Part shown: one piece after another, positions 1 to 7,316 of the stretch
Position numbering within the stretch: position 1 is the stretch's first letter
Layout: each line of letters begins with the position of its first letter
Assembly (NCBI GenBank): GCA_963736695.1
Contig: CAVTPU010000004.1
Span: forward strand, 3,038,001-3,102,000
DNA from: CAVTPU01 sp963736695
GTDB lineage: Bacteria > Actinomycetota > Actinomycetes > Mycobacteriales > Micromonosporaceae
DNA length: 64,000 nucleotides
Direction: 5' to 3'
Translations under genes and position numbers: made by a program
The notes under the pieces: model-generated
Database searches by the model: none
The model's input: the letters and a program-made list of their open reading frames with translations, nothing else
What the model was told of the DNA's origin: nothing

Positions 1-17
1 CGACGCCGAGGAACGCC

Positions 18-896
18 TCAGTGGCAACGGGTCGAGGCGGTCACCAACAGGTGTCCGTCGGCTGGGCGAACAACGATGTCGAAGTCGTCGTCCTGCTGGG
101 CATAGAGCCGCGGTTCGGTCACCAGCACGCCCGTGCGGCGAAAGCCGGCCATCGCGGTGTCGAGGTCGGAGGGCTCAGCCCCGACTTGGGCCTCCACAGT
201 GGTCAGAGTTGCGCCACCAGCGCAGGCGATCTTGTGAACTCGCCACGCGTCGACGGGGGCATGCAGGTGTGTGGCGACCGCACGCGCCGCGTCGGCGGGC
301 CTCGACCCAAGGCCGACGGGCGCTTCCGGTCCGGAAACCGTGCTGGGGCCGCCCGCCGCACTTGCGGCGGGGAGGTCACCGGCCGGTCGGCATACGCCGG
401 TGTCGACGTCGAAGCGCACCTGTCCGGGGTCGGCGATCCGGCCGGTTATCGCGACATAGAAGCCGGCATCGGCGGTGAACACCGGTTCGGTCCGCGCATC
501 TGTGGCGGAGTCGCCGAAGGTGGTCCGATTCGTGACCACCGCGTTGAACGCAGCGGGCAGTCGAGCCGCGACCCGGTCCATGAGGGCCCGCTCGCCGCCT
601 GACGGGACGACTCCGATGACGGTTCGAACAAACCGGACGCCGGGTCGCACCAGGGTCACCCGGCATTGTTCGACTTTGTCGAAGCCGGATATCGAGGCCG
701 CACCTTGCCGGTCGGCCACCACGGCTCCGGCGATCGCGGCTGTGGCCCGGTCGACCACCGGCGCCGCCTGCGCCACCGTTGTCTGTTCCCGTGCCGTGGG
801 GTCGTTCCGCCCGATTGCCCAGAGGGCTCCGCCGACGAGCACGATGATCCACGCCACGGTGAAGATGCGGAACAGGCTGCGGGGAGGGGCGGTCAC
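18..896 (-). CDS. Membrane-anchored secreted protein with two similar domains, function unknown
   Basis: A 292-residue protein that I do not recognise as a named family. Residues about 8-28 form one hydrophobic segment with no lipobox Cys, so it is probably anchored in the membrane with the bulk outside. The rest looks like two related units. Residues about 75-170 begin with C78 (EQCRVT) and end with C169 (TGVCRP). Residues about 218-292 begin with C225 (KIACAG) and end with C291 (STRCH). This suggests a tandem duplication with one disulfide per unit, which is inference. The start is GTG. It lies 51 bases downstream of the DUF1416 gene on the same strand, so it may be the last gene of the sulfurtransferase operon. 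Confidence 0.75.
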   Translation of the reverse strand: MTAPPRSLFRIFTVAWIIVLVGGALWAIGRNDPTAREQTTVAQAAPVVDRATAAIAGAVVADRQGAASISGFDKVEQCRVTLVRPGVRFVRTVIGVVPSGGERALMDRVAARLPAAFNAVVTNRTTFGDSATDARTEPVFTADAGFYVAITGRIADPGQVRFDVDTGVCRPAGDLPAASAAGGPSTVSGPEAPVGLGSRPADAARAVATHLHAPVDAWRVHKIACAGGATLTTVEAQVGAEPSDLDTAMAGFRRTGVLVTEPRLYAQQDDDFDIVVRPADGHLLVTASTRCH

Positions 897-947
897 GTCA
901 CCGATTCTCTCACGGTGCCGCGACCCGCCCCGCCCAACACTTTGTGG

Positions 948-1268
948 TCAGCCGACTCGCAGGCGCACCTTGTTGACGCCTCGGACAACACTGACCTGTG
1001 ACTCTGCGTTGCCTTGGCGAGTGAGCGCCCGCACAGTCCAGTCGCCCGGGGCGGCATAGAACCGGAAGTCGCCGCCGTGGGCACTCACCACTTCGGCGGT
1101 GAAGTCGCCACGGGCGTCGAGGAGGCGCACATAGCCGCCCTCAATGGTGTCACCGTCGCGGGTCTGCAGCACTCCGGTGATGACAGTCTCTTTCGTCACG
1201 TCCACTCCTTCGGGGATCGGTCCGGTCTGCGGGGGGCCGCCGCAGCCGGTGAGCCTGCGACCTGTCAT
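948..1268 (-). CDS. DUF1416 family protein (SseC-like)
   Basis: A 106-residue protein of the DUF1416 family, called SseC in mycobacteria and associated with thiosulfate sulfurtransferase genes. The core reads like one beta-sandwich domain: ETVITGVLQTRDGD, then GGYVRLLDARGDFTAEVV, then DFRFYAAPGDWTVRAL. This matches mycobacterial SseC closely in length and order. The ATG at 1268 was chosen because it gives the four-base ATGA overlap with the sulfurtransferase stop; a longer frame upstream is antisense-type sequence. Residues 8-12 include a Cys (LTGCGG). Translational coupling and the conserved pairing imply a role in sulfur transfer or thiosulfate use; no catalytic motif is visible. Confidence 0.9.
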   Translation of the reverse strand: MTGRRLTGCGGPPQTGPIPEGVDVTKETVITGVLQTRDGDTIEGGYVRLLDARGDFTAEVVSAHGGDFRFYAAPGDWTVRALTRQGNAESQVSVVRGVNKVRLRVG

Positions 1269-2113
1269 GACTGTCCGGGCTCGTCGCCGACCGCGACGGG
1301 CACGCCGACGAGGGAGCCATATTCGGTCCAGGATCCGTCGTAGTTCTTCACGTCGGGGTGGCCGAGCAGTTCCCGCAGCACGAACCAGGTGTGCGAGGAG
1401 CGTTCTCCGATGCGGCAATATGCGATCGTCGGCCGCGACTCGTCGAGGCCGGCGGCCCGATAGATGTCACGCAGCTCGTCGTCGCTCTTGAAGGTGCCGT
1501 CGTCGTTGGCGGTTCGACTCCACGGGACGGACAGCGCGGTGGGCACGTGTCCGGGCACCTGGGATTGTTCCTGCGGCAGGTGCGCGGGGGCGAGCAACCG
1601 GCCGGCGTATTCGTCCGGGGAACGCACATCGACAAGGTTCGCCGTGCCGATGGCGGCGAGCACGTCGTCGCGGAACGTCCGGATGGACCGGTCCTGGTCC
1701 GTGGCGACATAGGTGGTTGCGGGTCGGCTGACTGGCTCGTCGGTCAGGGGACGGCCGTCGAGCTCCCATTTTTTGCGACCCCCGTCGAGCAGCCGCACGT
1801 CGCGGTGGCCATAGAGGGTGAAATACCAGTAGGCGTATGCGGCGAACCAGTTGTTGTTGCCGCCATAAAGCACGACGAGGTCGTCGTTGGAGACGCCTCG
1901 TTCGCTCAGCAGAGCCTCGAATTGGCGTTTGTTGACGAAGTCTCGGCGTACAGGGTCCTGCAGGTCGGTCTGCCAATCGATCTTGATGGCGCCGGGCAGA
2001 TGCGCGCCCTCATATGCGCTGGTGTCTTCATCGACCTCGACGAAGACGACGCCTGGGGCGCCGAGATTCTGCTCGGCCCAATCGGCTGTGACGAGCGCGG
2101 TTTCGCGACTCAT
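1265..2113 (-). CDS. Thiosulfate sulfurtransferase, two rhodanese domains (CysA/SseA type)
   Basis: A 282-residue tandem rhodanese. The N-terminal domain (about 5-130) is non-catalytic. The C-terminal domain (about 145-275) carries the persulfide Cys C233 in the loop CRIGERSS, followed by a Trp-rich stretch typical of actinobacterial CysA/SseA. It moves sulfane sulfur from thiosulfate or mercaptopyruvate to a thiophilic acceptor such as cyanide, and in these bacteria it is linked to sulfur supply for cofactors. The ATG start lies 234 bases downstream of a Cys-containing leader peptide, with a strong hairpin between them, so transcription attenuation by cysteine is likely. The DUF1416 gene follows with an ATGA overlap. 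The gene order matches Rv0814c-Rv0815c. Confidence 0.95.
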   Translation of the reverse strand: MSRETALVTADWAEQNLGAPGVVFVEVDEDTSAYEGAHLPGAIKIDWQTDLQDPVRRDFVNKRQFEALLSERGVSNDDLVVLYGGNNNWFAAYAYWYFTLYGHRDVRLLDGGRKKWELDGRPLTDEPVSRPATTYVATDQDRSIRTFRDDVLAAIGTANLVDVRSPDEYAGRLLAPAHLPQEQSQVPGHVPTALSVPWSRTANDDGTFKSDDELRDIYRAAGLDESRPTIAYCRIGERSSHTWFVLRELLGHPDVKNYDGSWTEYGSLVGVPVAVGDEPGQS

Positions 2114-2166
2114 ATGACAACTCCCTCAGTGTGGCCAGTGGAAGATCAAAACAAGATCCACCGGTA

Positions 2167-2194
2167 CGCCGTGCGGCACGCGGGGCGCACGGCG
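2167..2194 (-). promoter_or_regulatory. GC-rich hairpin between leader peptide and sulfurtransferase gene (candidate attenuator)
   Basis: A perfect 9-bp inverted repeat, CGCCGTGCG (2167-2175) and CGCACGGCG (2186-2194), with a 10-base loop. On the minus strand it lies about 150 bases downstream of the leader stop and about 54 bases upstream of the sulfurtransferase start. A T-rich patch (TTGTTTTGATC on the minus strand) follows about 12 bases later, so it is not a textbook U-tract terminator. It could be a terminator/antiterminator arm or a Rho-related element controlled by translation of the leader. Confidence 0.55.
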
Positions 2195-2346
2195 ATCGCC
2201 CTCACAGTCAAAGCCCTGCGAGGTGGTTCCGGTGTTATTTCGACGAGGATTCGTGCACCACGACCGTGCCGCGAAGGCCTTAATCAGGAAGAAAGCGCAT
2301 CAGAGCGCGGGGTGGGTCGGGTGTGACTCGTGGTGCGCAAGCAGCG

Positions 2347-2421
2347 TCAGCCGCGGCGACACAGGCAGGTGGCCACGCGGCACAGGTCGACCGCGCGCCG
2401 TTTAGTCAGCAGAACACCCAC
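2347..2421 (-). CDS. Cysteine-containing leader peptide, 24 residues (actinobacterial LTKRR-VDL leader family)
   Basis: A GTG-initiated 24-residue frame reading (M)GVLLTKRRAVDLCRV then ATCLCRRG. It matches the short leader peptides found upstream of sulfur assimilation operons in many actinobacteria, whose signature is LL-T-(K/R)RR-x-VDL-x-RVA followed by Cys codons. Three Cys codons (TGC, TGC, TGT) fall within the last 11 codons. Known relatives in mycobacteria are leaderless short ORFs whose translation senses charged tRNA-Cys and attenuates the downstream genes. A TAGCGT box lies 8 bases upstream of the GTG. The operon below encodes a sulfurtransferase, which fits cysteine control. No other start or frame gives this signature. 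Confidence 0.85.
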   Translation of the reverse strand: MGVLLTKRRAVDLCRVATCLCRRG

Positions 2422-2429
2422 GGGCGACG

Positions 2430-2435
2430 ACGCTA
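2430..2435 (-). promoter_or_regulatory. Candidate -10 box for the leader peptide transcript
   Basis: The minus strand reads TAGCGT, 8 bases before the GTG of the leader peptide. That spacing would start transcription at or 1-2 bases ahead of the GTG, giving a nearly leaderless mRNA as known for mycobacterial relatives. No good -35 hexamer is visible. Confidence 0.5.
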
Positions 2436-2496
2436 CCATCGCCCAGGCTCACCTACCAGGCCTGTCACAGGACAGACTTCGCGGGAACCGCCGACC

Positions 2497-3255
2497 TCAG
2501 GCGACGAGGGGCACCTCACGGGCCGTGGCGGTGACACGAAGCCCATCGGGGTCGACCTGAACCCGGTCGAGGACGAGCCCGAACGGCAACGTGGGCATCT
2601 GTGCGGTGACGCTGCGGCCAGCGAGGTCGTTGAGATAGTCAGCGGCGTATGCGGAGACATCGACGCCGACGACGGTAATGTCGCGTAGCTTGATCTGTGG
2701 AACCTGGTTGACGACGGCGATGTCGGCTTTCGCACCGACCGGAACGGCGATAGTTCCGACCCGCGCGATGGCATTGACCAGCAGCACCCCGTCGGCCTGC
2801 GAGAATCGCATCTGCGACAGGTCGAGCTGTTGGTATTCAGCCATTTTCGCCAGCGTCTCGAAGGAGATGACCGCAGTCCCGGTGATCCGCTCGGCGACGG
2901 CGGAGCCTGAATTGTCCATCACGCTCGTGGCGTCGGCGGTGACGCCGACGGCGTCGACGCGCATGTGCGGCAGGGTGACATCGGCGGATCGCACGTTCGT
3001 GAGGTCGATGGAGATCTCGTCGTATCGACCGCCGATCACCTGCGTAAGGAATGGGAATCCGCCGATGTGCACGGTAGCCGACTCGAAACTGACTCCCCGC
3101 GACTCGGCCTGCGCGGCCAGTTGTCGACGCACAAGCGACGCGCCATAGTCGGCGGCCCACCGGTCTGCGATGGCCACAGCCCCACCCAGAACAACGACGA
3201 TGATGAGCAGCGCGATCCAGCCACGCCGCCGACGTGGGCGACCCGAATATGTCAC
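2497..3255 (-). CDS. lmeA: DUF2993 family protein, LmeA-like
   Basis: A 252-residue protein with one N-terminal transmembrane segment (about 13-33) after a basic RRRR stretch, then a DUF2993 domain on the outer face. The signature region SRGVSFESATVHIGGFPF is visible around residues 52-70. In mycobacteria LmeA (Rv0817c) supports maturation of lipomannan by helping mannan elongation, and it sits in the same neighbourhood as cysA/sseC and glnR. The GTG start at 3255 has a GGAGAG ribosome site 7 bases upstream. About 76 bases separate its stop from the leader peptide start, so the sulfur operon has its own promoter. Other DUF2993 paralogues exist, so the LmeA role is inferred from synteny. Confidence 0.85.
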   Translation of the reverse strand: MTYSGRPRRRRGWIALLIIVVVLGGAVAIADRWAADYGASLVRRQLAAQAESRGVSFESATVHIGGFPFLTQVIGGRYDEISIDLTNVRSADVTLPHMRVDAVGVTADATSVMDNSGSAVAERITGTAVISFETLAKMAEYQQLDLSQMRFSQADGVLLVNAIARVGTIAVPVGAKADIAVVNQVPQIKLRDITVVGVDVSAYAADYLNDLAGRSVTAQMPTLPFGLVLDRVQVDPDGLRVTATAREVPLVA

Positions 3256-3365
3256 GTTGACGCTCTCCTATCGGGCGATCCGCTCTAGTGGTGCGACCCC
3301 TAGATTGAACCCGTACGACGCAAGTCGCCCAACGGGCGGTCAACCGGTCAGACTCGCGACCGCCG

Positions 3366-4514
3366 TCAACGCAGGATGACGCCCATGACATAGCACGCTG
3401 GCGCGGCGAAGGCGAACGCGCCGAGCGGGCCCTGCATGTGACGCGCCAACCACATGGCCGGGGCTTCGCCCTCCAGCCGTCGCCCCGCTTCGGCATAGCC
3501 CGTGCCGAGATCGACAACGAGCGCAACGAGCACCGAGACCATGCCCGCGCCGGCGCCGGCCGAGGTGCTCAGTCCGTCGATGAGATAGCCGGCGTAGGCG
3601 CCGGCCGCCGTGCCGACCATCGCCCCTGCGACAACCCCGATCGCGCCCCGCGGGACCTGGGGCGTGATCCGGGGCGAGACTGCGAAGACATCGCAGATCC
3701 GGGCCGCGGCGAGGCCGACACCCGCTGAGATCAATCCGGCGATGAGCACCTGGTCGCCGAGGGGCTGTCGGCCGAGCACGAGATAGGCGCTGAAGGCCAC
3801 GACACCGACGACGACCGCCATCGTGACGCTGAGCGACTCCGTGACGCCGGCGTGGCCGCCCCGCACCGTCAGCTGACCGATGACCGCCGCGATCAACGCA
3901 CCGGCGACCACATAGGCCAACGGTGTCAACGACACATCCACCGGACGGTTCACCGCGATGACCGCCGCGATCGAGGTAAGCCCACCGACGGCGGCGACCA
4001 CCCACGGGGCGGGTGGGCGGCTCGCCACCGTCCAGGCGAGCACGAACAGCAGCTGGGTGCCGAGCAGCACCGCCCCGAAGACCATCAAGGTCGCCTGCGA
4101 GGCGATCACCAAGCCGAACGTGAGTAGCACCGAGAATCCGGCGATGAACAGCGAGAGGACCCGTCGCACCGGCGCGGGCGGCACGGTCGGCTCGTCGGTC
4201 GGCTCGTCCGTTCGACGGCTCGCCCGGCGTGCGGCCGCCCGACTGCGATCTTTGTCCCGATCTCTACCTTGTTCCTTCGATCGCGGCCGACCGCGGTCGG
4301 CGCCGCGCCCGACTCCCCGATCAACGCCTTGGTCGCCATCGCCACCCCGCCGACCCGGTCCCCACGGCGGTTGACCACCGCGACCACCCGGCGAGCCGGC
4401 ACCCCGCCGCTGGTCTCGTTCGGCTCCACCAGCGGGCGGGCGGCCGGCAGCCGGTCTCGGCTCGCGGGCGCGGTCACCACGAAACCGATCATCTGGGCCA
4501 TTGCTCGGCTGCAC
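3366..4514 (-). CDS. Polytopic membrane protein with a charged N-terminal region, function unknown
   Basis: About 382 residues. The first ~120 are rich in Arg, Asp and Gly and look disordered. They are followed by roughly eight to nine hydrophobic helices up to the C-terminus. I do not recognise a named family; similar Ala-rich membrane proteins are seen divergent from glnR in related actinobacteria. The GTG at 4514 was preferred because the frame further upstream (to 4670) reads as low-quality sequence and would invade the divergent glnR promoter region; the choice is not certain. No transporter motif is visible. Confidence 0.65.
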   Translation of the reverse strand: MQPSNGPDDRFRGDRAREPRPAAGRPPAGGAERDQRRGAGSPGGRGGQPPWGPGRRGGDGDQGVDRGVGRGADRGRPRSKEQGRDRDKDRSRAAARRASRRTDEPTDEPTVPPAPVRRVLSLFIAGFSVLLTFGLVIASQATLMVFGAVLLGTQLLFVLAWTVASRPPAPWVVAAVGGLTSIAAVIAVNRPVDVSLTPLAYVVAGALIAAVIGQLTVRGGHAGVTESLSVTMAVVVGVVAFSAYLVLGRQPLGDQVLIAGLISAGVGLAAARICDVFAVSPRITPQVPRGAIGVVAGAMVGTAAGAYAGYLIDGLSTSAGAGAGMVSVLVALVVDLGTGYAEAGRRLEGEAPAMWLARHMQGPLGAFAFAAPACYVMGVILR

Positions 4515-4705
4515 CCGCCGATAGTCGCATGCCGACGCCGTCGATTCGACCCTCGGGGCGGCGCTGCGCGACCCGAGCGCGCCAACGAAGGCCCGCAGCA
4601 CGGCGCCACCACGGCCCCGATCGGTTAGAGTGTGAGGGTCCACCCGCCAGCGGAGCCGGGTTCGCCACATCCCCCGCGCGGCCGCTGCGGGGCTGGAGGT
4701 GAGCA

Positions 4706-5479
4706 GTGGAGATCCTTATTCTGACCGCGACCGGCGGGGCGAGCAGCGTCCTACCGGCTCTTGATCTTCTTTCCCACCAGGTGCGCACAGCTGCCCGTGA
4801 CGTGCGCGCCCTCGTCTCCGGCGCCAACTGCGACGTCGTGATCGTCGATGCCCGCACCGAACTCGCCGATGCCCGCGCCACCTGTCGCATGTTGCATGCC
4901 ACTGGACTCGGGGTGCCGCTGCTCGCGGTGATCACCGAGGCCGGGCTCGTGGCGTGCAGTGCCGACTGGGGAGTCGACGACATCGTGCTCACCTCTGCGG
5001 GTCCCGCCGAGGTCGAGGCGCGCCTGCGGCTGAGCACGGGCCGCCGTTCCATCACGACGGGCGGCGGCAGTGGACTGGTGCGCGCGAGTGAGCTGACGAT
5101 CGACCCGGACACCTACGCGGCGCGACTCAAGGGCCAGCCGCTCGACCTGACCTACAAGGAATTCGAACTGCTGAAGTTTCTCGCGCAGCACCCCGGCCGG
5201 GTCTTCACCCGCGACCAACTGCTGCGCGAGGTGTGGGGCTATGACTACTTCGGCGGCACCCGCACGGTCGACGTGCATGTGCGGCGGCTGCGGGCCAAGC
5301 TCGGCTCCGAATATGAGTCGATGATCGGCACGGTTCGACAGGTCGGCTATAAGTTCGTTGTGCCAGCCGGACGGAACCTGTCCAACCCCGTCGCCGAACC
5401 AGATGGCGGGCCCATGGCACGGGCCGACGGCGACGAACCCGCTCGCGGGACTGACCGGCGCAGCGTCGCCACGGGATGA
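4706..5479 (+). CDS. glnR: OmpR-type orphan response regulator GlnR, nitrogen regulator
   Basis: A 257-residue protein with an atypical receiver domain (1-110) and a winged-helix DNA-binding domain (about 125-225). The receiver keeps D48 (VVIVDART) but lacks the acidic pair near residue 10 and the conserved Lys, as in GlnR, which acts without a cognate kinase. The C-terminal block with LAQHPGRVFTRDQLL and VWGYDYFGGTRTVDVHVRR is almost identical to Streptomyces GlnR. It activates glnA, amtB, nir and related genes under nitrogen limitation. The GTG start has a GGAGGTGAG ribosome site. The neighbour mshD gives the same order as Rv0818-Rv0819. Confidence 0.93.
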   Translation: MEILILTATGGASSVLPALDLLSHQVRTAARDVRALVSGANCDVVIVDARTELADARATCRMLHATGLGVPLLAVITEAGLVACSADWGVDDIVLTSAGPAEVEARLRLSTGRRSITTGGGSGLVRASELTIDPDTYAARLKGQPLDLTYKEFELLKFLAQHPGRVFTRDQLLREVWGYDYFGGTRTVDVHVRRLRAKLGSEYESMIGTVRQVGYKFVVPAGRNLSNPVAEPDGGPMARADGDEPARGTDRRSVATG

Positions 5480-5489
5480 TCCGCCCGGC

Positions 5490-5495
5490 TACGGT
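5490..5495 (+). promoter_or_regulatory. Candidate -10 box, leaderless start of mshD
   Basis: TACGGT ends exactly 6 bases before the GTG of mshD, so transcription would begin at the start codon. No ribosome site precedes that GTG, which supports a leaderless reading. Confidence 0.5.
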
Positions 5496-5501
5496 TGCGG
5501 T

Positions 5502-6488
5502 GTGACCCCACACCCCATCGACGTCGGTCGCGGCGGCGACTCACCCACGGTCGCCGTGTCCGACAATCTCGCCCCTGATCTCGTCGATCAGGTCACCGCG
5601 CTGGCCCGAGCCGCCGGCATCGCCGACGGCACGGGCCCATTGTCCGAACATGTGCTCCTGCGATTGAATCAGCCGGCCGACGATCGGTTCGCCCACCTGT
5701 CGATCCACCTCGATGGAGTCCTCGCCGGATATGCCAACCTCGATCGCGGCGCCCACAACGGAAGTGCCCCATCCGGAGACGCCGCGACTCTGACGGCCGA
5801 ACTGTGTGTGCATCCGCTGCTGCGTCGGCGCGGCCTCGGCCGAGCCATCCTGCAGGCGGTTCTCAACCTGACCCACACCACGCGTCCAGGCGCCCAGCTC
5901 AACGCGTGGGCGCACGGCGACCACCCGTCGGCCAACGCCCTCGCACTCGCCCTCGGATTCGAACCCACCCGGGTGTTGTGGCGCATGCGACGCTCGCTCA
6001 CTGACGAGATCCCGATGCCACTGATGCCGACAGGTGTGACCGTGCGAGCGCTCAGGCCTGAAGCCGACGACCAGGCCTGGTTGGATCTCAACGCCCGTGC
6101 CTTCGCCGCACATCCGGAGCAGGGCACGTGGACATCGAAGGATCTAGCGCTGCGCATGGCCGAGCCGTGGTTCGACCCGGCCGGTTTTCTCGTCGCTGAA
6201 ACCGACGACGGCACCCTCACCGGTTTCCACTGGACCAAGGTGCACGACTGCCCCCACCATCCGCCGATCGGTGAGGTCTATGTGCTCGGCGTCGACCCAG
6301 TGGCCCACGCCCGAGGCCTCGGCACCGCCCTGACCCTCGCCGGACTGCGGCACCTGCGCGAGCGGGGACTCGATCAGGTCATGCTCTATGTCGAGGAGAG
6401 CAACGAACGGGCGATCGGCCTCTATCGACGTCTGGGGTTCGCGCGATGGTCCTTTGACACGCAGTTCACCCGCATCGACCGGGGGTGA
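5502..6488 (+). CDS. mshD: Mycothiol synthase MshD
   Basis: A 328-residue protein made of two GNAT domains. It acetylates cysteinyl-glucosaminyl-inositol with acetyl-CoA, the last step of mycothiol synthesis. The acetyl-CoA loops are visible in both halves: HPLLRRRGLGRAIL near residue 110 and DPVAHARGLGTALTL near residue 270. The C-terminal end, LYVEESNERAIGLYRRLGFAR, is typical of the family. The GTG at 5502 was chosen because the upstream frame overlaps glnR; a TACGGT box 6 bases before it predicts a leaderless transcript. All four Tyr codons are TAT. mshA lies 15 kb further along the window. Confidence 0.95.
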   Translation: MTPHPIDVGRGGDSPTVAVSDNLAPDLVDQVTALARAAGIADGTGPLSEHVLLRLNQPADDRFAHLSIHLDGVLAGYANLDRGAHNGSAPSGDAATLTAELCVHPLLRRRGLGRAILQAVLNLTHTTRPGAQLNAWAHGDHPSANALALALGFEPTRVLWRMRRSLTDEIPMPLMPTGVTVRALRPEADDQAWLDLNARAFAAHPEQGTWTSKDLALRMAEPWFDPAGFLVAETDDGTLTGFHWTKVHDCPHHPPIGEVYVLGVDPVAHARGLGTALTLAGLRHLRERGLDQVMLYVEESNERAIGLYRRLGFARWSFDTQFTRIDRG

Positions 6489-6494
6489 CAACCG

Positions 6495-7316
6495 TCACCC
6501 CGTCACCAGCCAGACCCCTTCATCGTCGACGAGCAGCCGTGGCATGACCGGCCGCGTGACATCGTGTTCGGCGGCGGCCGCGAGCGCCGTCTCGATGTCA
6601 TCGTGTGCCGCGATCCGCCGCAGCGTGTGCCTGGTGGGCGGCAACATCGGCAACTCCACGGCCTCGGCCGCAGGCAACCAGACAACGTGGTCGGCCTCGC
6701 CGCTGACGTCGCGGGTGCGCTGACCGTCGGGCAACCGAGCGATGAAGAAAAACGTGTCGAATCGGCGCGGCTCAAATTCGGGGGTGAGCCATCGCGCCCA
6801 CGGGGTGAGCAGGTCAGACCGCACCGCGAGCCCGTCGCGCGCGAAGAGTTCGGCGAGGCTGATCTCGCGGGCGAGCAGCGCCACGCGCGCCGCCTCCCAT
6901 TCGTCGGTGGCCGCGTCGGCCACGACACCACCACCGGCCGGCCCGGCGAGCAGCACCCCACACTCCTCGAAGACCTCCCGCACCGCCGCGCAGATCACCG
7001 CGCGTGCGGCGCGTTCGGGCAATCCCAGGCGGCGTGACCACCATTGCGGATCGGGCCCAACCCACGCGGTGACCACGTCGGTGTCGCGGGGGTCGACCGA
7101 ACCGCCGGGAAAGGCATAGAGGTTGGGCGCGAAGGCCATGGTCGCCGACCGGCGTTGCACGAAGACGTGTTGCGTCCCACCAGAGGACGCGCCGCGCACG
7201 AGAACCACGGTCGCGGCGGTGCGGGGGGTCGCCGGTTCTGTGCCGGAGTCGGCGTGGCGACGGGCGTGCTCCGCGAGCCACGTGGGAGCCGGGACTTTCA
7301 CCTGTTCAGGCCACAT
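6495..7316 (-). CDS. NUDIX hydrolase, possibly acting on CoA derivatives
   Basis: About 273 residues. A NUDIX fold is shown by the split signature: FPGGSVDPRD, then after an insertion AVREVFEECGVLL. The gap inside the NUDIX box resembles the NUDT7/NUDT19 group, which hydrolyses CoA or acyl-CoA; the neighbouring thiolase gene is consistent with this but does not prove it. The ATG at 7316 overlaps the thiolase stop by 11 bases; a GTG at 7301 is an alternative start. The C-terminus ends in LLVDDEGVWLVTG. It converges on mshD with only 6 bases between stops. Confidence 0.82.
   Translation of the reverse strand: MWPEQVKVPAPTWLAEHARRHADSGTEPATPRTAATVVLVRGASSGGTQHVFVQRRSATMAFAPNLYAFPGGSVDPRDTDVVTAWVGPDPQWWSRRLGLPERAARAVICAAVREVFEECGVLLAGPAGGGVVADAATDEWEAARVALLAREISLAELFARDGLAVRSDLLTPWARWLTPEFEPRRFDTFFFIARLPDGQRTRDVSGEADHVVWLPAAEAVELPMLPPTRHTLRRIAAHDDIETALAAAAEHDVTRPVMPRLLVDDEGVWLVTG

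Noticed and set aside
1268..1418. Longer N-terminus for the DUF1416 protein
   Set aside because: The extra 50 codons are Arg-rich and antisense-like; the ATG at 1268 gives the family start and an ATGA overlap.
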